Assembly: GCA_029204225.1 (NCBI GenBank)
Contig: CM055094.1
Location: 22,256,657-22,320,656 of the forward strand
Origin: Diphasiastrum complanatum
Lineage: Eukaryota > Streptophyta > Lycopodiopsida > Lycopodiales > Lycopodiaceae
Length of the DNA stretch: 64,000 nucleotides
Reading direction: 5' to 3'
A program made the position numbers and the translations under genes. The first letter of the stretch is position 1; the number at the start of each line of letters is the position of its first letter. Below, piece by piece: positions 55,815 to 64,000 of this stretch. The notes beneath the pieces were generated by a model. The model worked only from the letters and a program-made list of their open reading frames with translations, was not told the DNA's origin and ran no database searches.

Positions 55815-56986
55815 GATTCTAATGTTTCTTCAACTTTTAGGTTTTGTCCTAAAGCACTTAGCACTCACTTTTCTCTCAACAAATGATAGATAAAGAGATC
55901 TATGAAGATTTAGGACCCTAAAACACTTCTATATTGAACCTAGATGGTTTCCAAGCATAGAAAGGAAGATTGAAACACATGAAATACTTTGCACACACTA
56001 AGAATGGATTACAAAATCAAACCAACCTGAACACACTCTTGCTTAAGCTCTCAAACTTTCCAGCAAGTGACCAAATCAAGTTATGGTGTGAAGAGTTACT
56101 TGCATTCTTAGAAAATACCCAAAACTAGGATGCCAAGATTACCTAGTAATGAACAAACTTGATCAACATATGATCAACACACTAAGATATTGATTCAACC
56201 TGTAAAACCACATGTAAACCACACTTCTAAAAGTTTATAAACTCCAGCAAGTGATAAATACAAGATTTAGAGGTGAATGAATGAGCACACTTAGTGAATC
56301 ACAAGACTAGCTTCACTATCTTGTCAAATCTTGGTGTTTAGATGTAGATCTAAGATCACTTCACATGAGAATGTTCCTCAACCTGTTAAGAACCTGAAAA
56401 CACACTTGCATAATGGTTAACACCTTCCAGCAAATGCTCCAATCAAATTACATAAGGAGAGTTACTTACATGCTCAACAAAGTACACCAAAATTTATGCC
56501 AAAATTGATGACAATCTTTACAATATGCTCTTCACAATGGAGCTTACAATATGTTCACCCAAAAAAGGGGATCTTTCATCCAAATGGGAGCTTTGCTCAG
56601 CCTTTAGGAGAATTACAACTCACTCAAAAGAGCATTTGTCATCCACTTAAGGAGAAGTTTCATCCACTTAAGGAGAGTGTTCATCCAAGAATGGAGATTG
56701 TCAACAATAGGATTGAAAAGAACATTGTTAGTATTGAATATGCACAAGCCTCACAATCACAAATGATTAGGTGTTATGATCTGATCCAAAATAGTTTCTT
56801 TTCAGCCTCTGATCTTCAATAGACCTGAAATATGCTTTTGATCCACAAGTTCAACTCACAAAACAAAGGTTAGTAAGATTTGATCAACAAAGCAATGCAA
56901 AATCATGCTAGAACTTGATCAAACATCCAAATATCACCAAAAATGGAATACTTACTGTAAATAGAAGCCAACCAGCTCTGATACCA
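55815..56986. other. A2 5' leader and primer-binding site
   Basis: A leader of about 1.17 kb, longer than those of C, D and E. It contains short related blocks around 56570-56700 (CATCCACTTAAGGAGA repeated). Primer-binding site 56974-56986 (TGGTATCAGAGCT on the minus strand). An open stretch at 56496-56822 looks incidental. Confidence 0.85.
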
Positions 56987-57641
56987 TGTGAAAAATACAG
57001 ATCCTAAGTGGATCTAAACTCCAAGATCATTGGCTTGAATGCTTGCACTCCAAACTACATAAGCTAGGAATTGGCAACACATTCTATGCTACCTAGAATG
57101 CAAAGAACTTGATCAAAAAGCATTTATCACAAATGGAAACTTCCATAAACATCAAGTGCGGCCCAAAATAGCATTATACAGTCCATAATACATCAGCCTA
57201 CCACTTTTGGAAAGCACCTAAGATCATACACAATAGCTTGAAGACAATACACACAACAATGCTCTCAATGGAGGAAGAAACAATGACAATGATCTATTGA
57301 TCTCAATGAAGCATACAAAAGGTTTCTCCAACCTGTTCTCCACGACTTCCCTACTATTTATGGATGAGGAAGATGACTCTCTCTCCTCTCTCTAGAAGGT
57401 ACTTGACCCTAGATATTCCCTATATAGGAAAAATAGCTAAAAATGGCTTATATGACCAAAATACATCAAAATGGTCTCATTTTGAAGGGTATGAAGTTTG
57501 ACACTTCATCATACTGAAAAAATACAGTAAATAAAAACATTGTGGCCTGGTTCACACGTGTGAAACTCCAGAACCAAAACTATTTACAATTTTAGCCAAT
57601 TTAGGCCTCAAACTAGCTAGGAAATGTTGACAATTTTCACA
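56987..57641 (-). repeat. A2 5' LTR (655 bp)
   Basis: Same limits and length as the 3' LTR; CACACGTGTG at 57553-57562. Confidence 0.96.
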
Positions 57642-57646
57642 AAATC

Positions 57647-57748
57647 CGTCAAGAATCATGTTTCTGAAGTCAAAGTTGAATAGTGCCCGCATGGAGCAAG
57701 GAGAGCACATTCAGACGTACATGATCAGAATCAAGACAATGAGAGTAC
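57647..57748 (+). pseudogene. F2 gag continuation after A2
   Basis: In frame with 50907-51210 once A2 and one TSD are taken out: PSRIMFLKSKLNSARMEQG, then IQTYMIRIKTMR. It ends abruptly at about 57748, where family C RT begins (start of the right inverted-repeat arm). Confidence 0.88.
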
Positions 57749-57749
57749 G

Positions 57750-58666
57750 GTGTGCTTGCTATTTAGAAGTCTTTATGGCTTGAAGCAAGCACCTAGATCA
57801 TGGTATTCAAGAATCAACAACTTTCTACTTTCATTAGGATTTGTGCTTAGTGACTATGATCGTTCTATGTACTTAAAGTTTGATGGTAGTAATATTGTCA
57901 TTCTTCTAATCTATGTAGATGACATTATTCTTAGTGGAAATTGTTTGATGCTAGTTCAAGAAACTAAGGATGCATTAGGAAGAGAATTTAAAATGCAAGA
58001 TCTAGGGGAGATCCATTACATTTTAGGCCTTGAGATTGATTTTCATGAAGAGTATGCTTTTATTTGTCAATCTAGATATGTCTTTTCTATGTTGAGAAAA
58101 TTCAATATGCAAAATTGTAAAGGCATAGATACTCCCATGGAGCAACATGTAAAAGATCCTATTAAAGGTGATTAAAGATCCTTCGAGGACATCACACTTT
58201 ATAGGAGTCTTATAGGTTCTTTAATTTGGCTTACTATCACTAGACCCGATTTGAGCTATTGTGTGCACAAAAAGATACCATATCTCTATCTTCTTGTGAG
58301 GCCGAGTACAAAGCACTCACTACAACAACTAAATAAGTGCTTTGGATCAAGAGGTTAATCATGGAGCTAAAGTGCATCAAAGAGGATGATCTTCCCTTGA
58401 TCAAATGTGACAACATATCGGCACAAGCTCTTGCAAACAATCCTATTTTTCATGCAAGAAGCAAGCATAGAGAAGTGGCACACCATTTTGTAAGGGAAAA
58501 GCTCATTGGAGGTGAAATCAACTTGGAACACGTCGACACATCTTCATGTATTGTTGATCTTCTCATAAATTCACTTTGCAAAAGTGCCTTCTCAAAGCAT
58601 AGATCTAATCTTGGTCTTATCTCAAGATCGATGCTTGATCCACATTAGATACATTTTTAGGAGGAG
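57750..58666 (+). pseudogene. Family C RT-RNase H fragment (right arm)
   Basis: [29 protein letters not shown], a stop in GD*RSFED (58172-58174; GAA in the left arm), the same RT-to-RNase H deletion as the left arm (RPDLSYCVHKK), then LWIKRLIMELKCI and NNPIFHARSKH to SRSMLDPH. The polypurine tract TTAGGAGGAG precedes the LTR. Confidence 0.92.
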
Positions 58667-59279
58667 TGTCAAAATATTGGAAAAATCTATCTAATGTTGT
58701 AAGTAGGGGTTTGAAAAATGCCAAAGATGAATTGAGCTCTTTTGGCTTCGTAAAGACCCATCTTAGAATAAAATATTCAAGGTAGGTGGAAGTAGAAACT
58801 CGAGCTACCATAGGAATTGCCATTTGTACTTTGCATGCCACATTTAATGCATGAAAAGACTAGGTGGCACAATTAGACATATTGAGGTGGCTTGAATAAG
58901 TCTAGATAGCTTGAGAGGTGGATTCATAACTCCAATTCAACTCAAAGTAGGAGGAGAGTCCATGGATCTATATATATGTGATGTAGTCTCATTGAGAAGA
59001 TGATGAAATTTGTGTGTAATGCAAATTTGGAGACTAAGCTCTTTGTGCCCTCTCTCTCTACTCGAATTTGTACTTTCATTTTCTCTCTCTAGCCGAGTTG
59101 AGGCATTTATTGCACTTAGTTTCATGTTTTGTTGACAGATCTTGCTTGTAACACAATAATATTTCTTGTATGATCAGCTTTCCTATTGTCAATCAATGCT
59201 AGTCTGATCTTTATGATATTATTGGGCTTAGGAGATCAAAAGTACATGTGTAGGGCATCCCACACATGTGAATTCAACA
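58667..59279 (+). repeat. Family C LTR, right arm (613 bp, uninterrupted)
   Basis: TGTCAAAATATTGG ... GAATTCAACA. TATA box at about 58970. It retains the empty B target (GCTTG near 58895). The palindrome reads CACACATGTG (59261-59270), a C-to-T type change from CACACGTGTG. Confidence 0.94.
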
Positions 59280-59963
59280 ATATGTGATAGCATGATTAAG
59301 AAACTACAATCAAACTGTCATACATCCAAAATCAAGCATACAATGGCAAAATAGAAAGGCTTCACAAAAGTAAGAAAAATGGAGGAGGAGGCTTCTCTTC
59401 TCTCTCTTTCTCTCTCTCTCAATCTCTATTCTTACAAATGAAAAGTGAATCCAAAATGGTGTCACATCCCTACTTATAGACAAAGCTAGGGTTAGGGCTT
59501 TTGTTTCACCCAAAAACCATGTGCCATACGAACTTGGCTATCTTAAAAAGTTATAAGCCAAAATGCATTTAATACTACTTGGGTCCTTTCTTGTTTTTGG
59601 CCCATTGGAGCATAGATCTAATTCTATTTCACGTGCCCTTGGCTTACGAGTACAATGCACCTTCTAAGGGTGTTTGACGTTATATTACAATTTAGATCTA
59701 AGTCATTAAATTGACTCGGCCATGCTTTTGTTCTCGTCGACGTAAAATATGTTGGGGAGGCGCTAGGGTTTCTTTTCGCTCATTGGTCTCATCAACCTTC
59801 TGATATTGGTGTTCCTAGTAAATCTGGATTCCAAACCTTCTTCTCGGTTATTTGTCAATGCTCCTTAATGTAGTTTGGTGGCTTGATTCCTTCACTTGAT
59901 ATCCATTAGGCTCTTTTTGGCATCTGGAATCCGAAGAAAAATCTTCACCAGAATCTCCTAACA
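59280..59963 (-). repeat. LTR-like sequence I, right arm
   Basis: Counterpart of 3874-4553, with the same TATA-like box and a shorter, interrupted GA run (59394-59420). The C LTR abuts it at the same point as in the left arm. Confidence 0.55.
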
Positions 59964-60946
59964 TGCTCCCACTACAAATCTGGTGACAGTCCCTTGGCAC
60001 CTACATATGTCATTGGTGTTGGCGTGCATGGCGATGTGATACCATTGCGAAAGGAAGGGAAAAAAGAGGTATAGACAAGAGGGGAAAAAGATTCGGCGAA
60101 AAGTGATGAGAAGAAAAAAATTTGGCAACAAAATTGAGCTGTAGAGGGGGGGAAACAAAGAAGGTGTATGTACAAATAGATAAATGAAAAATAATTAAAT
60201 ATATGAATAAATAAAAATAAGAAAGACAAAAATTGAATTAATGGTGAAAAACAAGAAAATAAAAATGAGTCCCTTGATACTTTTTCAGTACTTCTTTTTC
60301 TCTCTTTTTCTTTCTTTCTTCTCTTTTTTTTTTTTGTTACTAAAGAAAATGATACAAGAAGGTGGTGAAACGTGCTTCATGGAGCCTGCTCTAGTTGTTG
60401 GCCCTTTGTATCTTCAACATCGCGGATCTTTCAATGGGTTTTAGCAACTACGCGGATGAAACGGAAACACAATGTGCTGCGAGTTATAGATTGTGAGCGG
60501 ATTGGGCCGAACATCGGGTGCATATTCCCTAGGAATCCCGTCCTATGCCATCATTCCAACCTCGCTATATTAACAAATGATGTAGCAGATAGGTGATGGT
60601 AGGTCCGGTTAAAGGGGATTCGATCAACGATGGCCGTCGACGATGGCCGGTGCTTTGAAGGTTTTGTTCGGATTGAAACAGTATTCACCAAAGCACATGT
60701 CCCACCTTGTAACCACTTTTGCAACTGTCAGCAGTGTCTCCACATTATAATTGAGCTTCTAGTATGATGAGATCTGGAGAGTTAGTCGTGTCAGTCATGA
60801 AGCGGTTGAAGGCCCTTTGGAAATCGCTCGTTGTGTTTCAACACTTATCTGATTTTATTAATGGCCAATTTAGGCCTCGATGCTTGGAGTCTTCAATGCT
60901 GACCAAGATTTTCTTCTAGGCATTGGATGGTACGATGAATATGCCT
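59964..60946. other. Unassigned sequence, right arm
   Basis: Counterpart of 2890-3873: homopurine/homopyrimidine tracts (60060-60340) and a decayed stretch at 60372-60600. No gene supported. Confidence 0.4.
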
Positions 60947-61405
60947 TTAAACTATAGGAGCTGCAAGATACCCTTTTAACAGCTCTGGGTTACGCAAAAG
61001 TACCGTCTTCCTCCACTCTAGTTGTTTCTTGAGGAGCTCCTTGAGCTTTCTAGATAATTTATAGCCATCCCTTGTCTTGATATCTGGATATTCATGGACG
61101 AAGAGAGCTGACTGAGTCAGGTATCGACAAGACCTTATGGTACCAGTGCTTGTATACCACCACAAGATCAGCGAGGTTGTCCACGGTGCGAGGAGGAACG
61201 GCGGAGGTGGATGGAAGATCAGATTTGGGAGGCGAAGAGATGATGGGAGGCGAGATGGCGCAAGGTGGTGAGGATCCATGAGGAGGATATGTGATCTCAA
61301 ACTCGAGAATGTTAGGATCGATATGAAAAGAGGTGGTGGCTTCGACTTGAGTGGCATACTAGAGATCATGGTCGAAGGTGCGATCTCCGCTAGTTTGGAG
61401 GTCAA
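60947..61405 (-). pseudogene. Proline-rich ORF with basic tail, right-arm copy (152 codons)
   Basis: A single open frame spans the Ser/Pro-rich part (PSSLRLPNLIFHPPPPFLLA) and the basic block (HEYPDIKTRDGYKL, LKELLKKQLEWRKTVLLRN, stop). In the Pro-rich part the frame differs from the left copy, so at least one arm is shifted there. The start is TTG, with no good ATG. Function unknown. Confidence 0.5.
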
Positions 61406-61430
61406 AATGTGAGAAAGTGAGCTAAAGTTG

Positions 61431-61772
61431 CTAGTAGTCGATGGTGGAGGCGGATTCTATGAAGGAAAAGTCAGATATGGAGCACGGATGGTGGATGGAT
61501 GGATCTTGGACAATGACATTATAATGTGCCAAGGCCATGTTGTAACAGATGATGAGGGTGGCGGGATAATATTGGTGGCAGTCATAGTACAGGGTCCAGA
61601 GCTCGTTATATGTGAGATGAAGGGCTTCTAGAAGGGTGGTGGTAGTGGTGTGGGAGTGCTTGATGTACTCTGCGAGGGCATCAGACAAGTTCTTTGCTCC
61701 TGATGGCTGGTACTCTGGCACGTATTGAGGTGGAACAAAGAGAGGGGGTTGATGCATGTGATCTAGCTCCAA
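61431..61772 (-). pseudogene. Unrecognised helical ORF, right-arm copy (113 codons)
   Basis: MELDHMHQPPLFVPPQYVPE, then SDALAEYIKHSHTTTTTLLE, LHLTYNELWTLYYDCHQYYP, CYNMALAHYNVIVQDPS. Lacks the stop seen in the left copy. The ATG at 61772 may not be the true start. Not matched to any family I know. Confidence 0.55.
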
Positions 61773-61962
61773 TTGGAAGCGTCAATCGTGCGAAAAATTG
61801 ATGATGGCACAAAGGCCTGCTACAAAACGGAATGGGGACTCCCGAAAACATCACAGAAATAGCCGAAATCCTTAACCTAGACAAATCCAGTAGGGACGAC
61901 AAAAACAAAAAAGAAATTAATTTGCCTCTGATGCAACCTGATAAATGGGAATGATGTCGGAA

Positions 61963-62923
61963 TTAGAGGGGGGGGGAAGTTGGGAAAGGCAGAGAAAAAT
62001 AATAAAAAGCTAGTATAATGAGATATTGAAAAGTTAAAAGTAAATTGTCGTCTAGAGCAGTGGAGAACTCTAGAACGACAATGAACTGCTTCTTCAAGGT
62101 TTGCAGCTGGCCTTCGATAGACTTGAGTGTTTGCTTGTCTTCTTGGAGTGTGGCATGTAGAGTTGCCAGTTCCATGTCTTTAGAGGTGAACATAGCATCA
62201 TGAAGTTTGCATTGGTCCTGATAGATTTGGAACGCTGGCGCAAATTGGTCTTTGCAGTACCTGGCCCATTTTTCTAGAGTTTCTGGACGGCCGGTGTCTC
62301 ATCTTCTTTTGTGACGAGACCATCTGATCTAGTGCAACTTGGATGGCCTTCACTTGCTGGACCTTGAGCTCTAGGGTCACCTGTTGGGTTGCAAAGTTGG
62401 CCTGGGCTCTCTGCATCTCCATCTTATCTTTTGCAACCTTGTGCTACAAGGCGCAGACATAGTTGTTGAGCGATCTCTCATTGGCTCTGGGAGATTGCTG
62501 CTCCTACTCTAATGTCGTCTGTTTCAGCACTAGGTGCTGGCGGTTTGATTGGTACGTTTGTCGCATGGTCTTTTCTTGGTTGAGCTCGGTTTGAAGTTTG
62601 GACAGGAGCTATGTATCTTGTTGAGCCACTTGGTCTGCTTTCTTCAGTTGGTCCTTGAGTTCTTGGACCTATGTTTGGTTCTCTATCCTCTCTTTTCCAT
62701 TCTCTCTTTCCAATTGTGTGACCTGATCAGTCAAGGCCTACAACCTTTGCCCTGCCACCAATTGGCCTCGAGACTTCTCGGTAGCTTGTTCATCGAGCAT
62801 CTGGTGGAGTTGTTGTTGGAGGCCCGTTAAGGTAGTCCAACATCCCAATGCCTGAGCGTCCCATGTCATGTGTTGCATATAATTAGCCCATGAGCTTATT
62901 AATGAATTACCAAACATGGCCAT
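61963..62923 (-). pseudogene. Coiled-coil ORF, right-arm copy
   Basis: Reads MAMFGNSLISSWANYMQHMT from 62923, so this copy extends the frame about 17 codons further upstream than the left one, which A cuts. It has the same TAG stops as the left arm at four sites, but CAG at the fifth. The tail (62193-61963) carries KDMELATLHATLQEDKQTL and IEGQLQTLKKQFIVVLEFST. Confidence 0.58.
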
Positions 62924-63423
62924 GAGCTAACTTAGAATAGAATTAGTCATTAGGATAGTTAATAAAGGGGTTCGAGCAACCTCGCTATATTTGTGAATAA
63001 CAAACTTGTAATAATGGTTGGAAGGCCCAAATTTGCCAATTAAGGCCCGAAACTTGTAATAGAGGCACAAATGACTACTATAAATAGCTGAGGTCGTGCT
63101 AAATTTGGAGGCTATTGTTCATTTTGTAATTTTGAGTTTCAAGAGATCTTGGAGCTTCTCTTTGAGAGCTTTCTTGATGGAGAAAGTGGTTCATGTTCCT
63201 AAAATCACATGAGAGCTATAATTATGCTCTAGAATCAGGCCCCTATCTTGTGAATGATCAATAATCATGAATAATGATACCTTACTTTGCCTATTTTGGT
63301 GAAGTTTTGCTACTTTTAGCTATCTTCTTGATTTTTGACTAGTTTTCTTGATTTCTTGCATTTCCATTATGATTTGATGTTAATGAATGGATTTGATGTT
63401 TGAATGCTAAATTGGCACATGAC
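62924..63423 (+). repeat. Possible LTR (H)
   Basis: Has a TATA box (TATAAATAG, 63079-63087) and is followed within a few bases by a primer-binding-site look-alike (63428-63440). No second copy is visible, so its start is a guess. Confidence 0.4.
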
Positions 63424-63427
63424 AATT

Positions 63428-63440
63428 TTGGAATCAGAGC
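63428..63440 (+). other. Degenerate primer-binding site
   Basis: TTGGAATCAGAGC, one change from TTGGTATCAGAGC. Plus-strand orientation, so an element would continue to the right. Confidence 0.5.
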
Positions 63441-63822
63441 ATCAGATCCTTTTCCCATTAGATTTGGTGGATTCTGTTAAGTTTGGTAGAGTTTCTTGTT
63501 CTAGTTTTCTTGATTTTTTAATTTCCAAGCAAGTTTTGATTCAATTTCTGACATCTAATCTTCATTTTCTGTGTAGTTTCTTCTTGTACATCAATAGATC
63601 ATTCTTTGAGCTTTCTAGAGGTATTGAGATTTTCTGATTTGGGCTATAATGACCAAGTTATGGCCATTTTTGTGTTTTCATTCTAATTTTAGTTAGTGAT
63701 AGTTTTTTTAGTCTTTTTTTCTCCATTTTTGGTATTACTTTTGGCTGAAATTTGTGATTGTAATTCTATAGAATTGTATATCTCTGTCTTAGCTTAAATT
63801 TGAGCCAATTTGTAGCCAATGT
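63441..63822. other. Leader-like sequence, no gene
   Basis: T-rich with no motif; it fits a retroelement leader after the primer site. Confidence 0.4.
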
Positions 63823-64000
63823 GTAGTGCTGCACAAGAAGCTATATGGTTGAGACAAATCTTGGAAGAGATTGGCATGAAGCAGAAAAATCCCACAACTT
63901 TACATAGCGACAGTCAGAGTGGCATTCAGCTAGCAAAGAATCTAGTGTTCCATGCGAGAACTAAACACATTGAGATTCAATATCACTTCATACGTGAAAG
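63823..64000 (+). pseudogene. Copia RNase H fragment, runs off the window
   Basis: SAAQEAIWLRQILEEIGMKQ, LHSDSQSGIQLAKNLVFHAR, TKHIEIQYHFIRER. Closest here to F1 RNase H. It begins abruptly after leader-like sequence, with gag to RT missing in between. Confidence 0.85.

Larger units (their letters stand above)
51211..57641 (-). mobile_element. A2: family A copia element, one stop from intact
   Basis: TSDs AAATC (51206-51210 and 57642-57646); 655-bp LTRs at 51211-51865 and 56987-57641, alike by eye; primer-binding site 56974-56986; gag 55254-55814 and the rest of gag-pol 51861-55247 in the same frame, separated by a TAA. Inserted in F2 gag. Confidence 0.97.
57749..62923. repeat. Right arm of the large inverted repeat
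   Basis: Reverse complement of 952-10450 minus element B. It holds, left to right, C RT/RNase H, a C LTR, LTR I, the proline-rich ORF, the helical ORF and the coiled-coil region. Its outer end cannot be fixed, because element A and the window edge hide the matching left sequence. Confidence 0.92.

Noticed and set aside
56496-56822. 108-codon ORF in the A2 leader
   Set aside because: No motif; made largely of short leader repeats, and a truncated copy is seen at the window start.

Overview
This window is plant-type nuclear DNA that is almost wholly nested LTR retrotransposons, mainly Ty1/copia. The evidence is a primer-binding site matching the plant initiator-Met tRNA (TGGTATCAGAGC) next to several LTRs, TG...CA LTR ends with 5-bp target-site duplications (TSDs), and gag / zinc-knuckle / protease / integrase / RT / RNase H ORFs in copia order. 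The species cannot be read from the sequence; a large, TE-rich plant genome fits (a fern or other non-seed plant is only a guess). I saw no rRNA, tRNA gene, CRISPR array or bacterial feature. Family letters A-F, G, H, I and R are my own labels. The 5' end of one A-family copy fills 1-951. The C1 element (4554-20409, minus strand) is broken by nested B (4944-9314) and D1 (11983-18139), and is followed by a second, truncated C internal region (20410-20863). At 20864-34288 lies a mosaic of decayed copia and gypsy pieces, an internally deleted D element (D2, 23578-26912), and the one convincing non-transposon gene, a 123-codon ISG12/IFI27-like ORF at 27609-27980. E (34289-40600) is structurally intact, with one 1326-codon gag-pol ORF and LTRs I cannot tell apart by eye. 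F1 (about 40601-45960) is a decayed copia of a different lineage. At 45961-51210 come a second copy of the (GA)n-bearing repeat R, a copy of the ISG12-like gene's 5' flank, a C fragment (C3) holding a solo D LTR, and the leader and gag of F2. A2 (51211-57641) sits inside F2 gag with TSD AAATC and is intact except for one stop codon.

The outer parts of the window (952-10450 and 57749-62923) are inverted copies of each other, about 47 kb apart. Each arm carries a decayed unidentified element (coiled-coil ORF, helical ORF, proline-rich ORF, LTR I), an LTR of family C inserted into LTR I, and part of C pol. The right arm keeps the empty target site of B, so B inserted after the duplication. The window ends with an LTR/PBS-like stretch (H) and a copia RNase H fragment that runs off the edge.

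Order of events, inferred from nesting: the unidentified element and LTR I came first; C went into LTR I; the segment was duplicated in inverted orientation; then B and A entered the left arm, D1 entered C1, a D element that left the solo LTR entered C3, and A2 entered F2. E and D2 are also young by LTR similarity. The most unusual signals are (1) the perfect palindrome CACACGTGTG, seen at 21 places in LTRs and leaders of five families; (2) element B, whose gag-protease frame runs on into about 290 codons of unrecognised sequence in place of RT/RNase H; (3) the ISG12-like gene and the scattered copies of its 5' flank; and (4) the large inverted duplication. All comparisons were made by eye; no alignment or database search was run.
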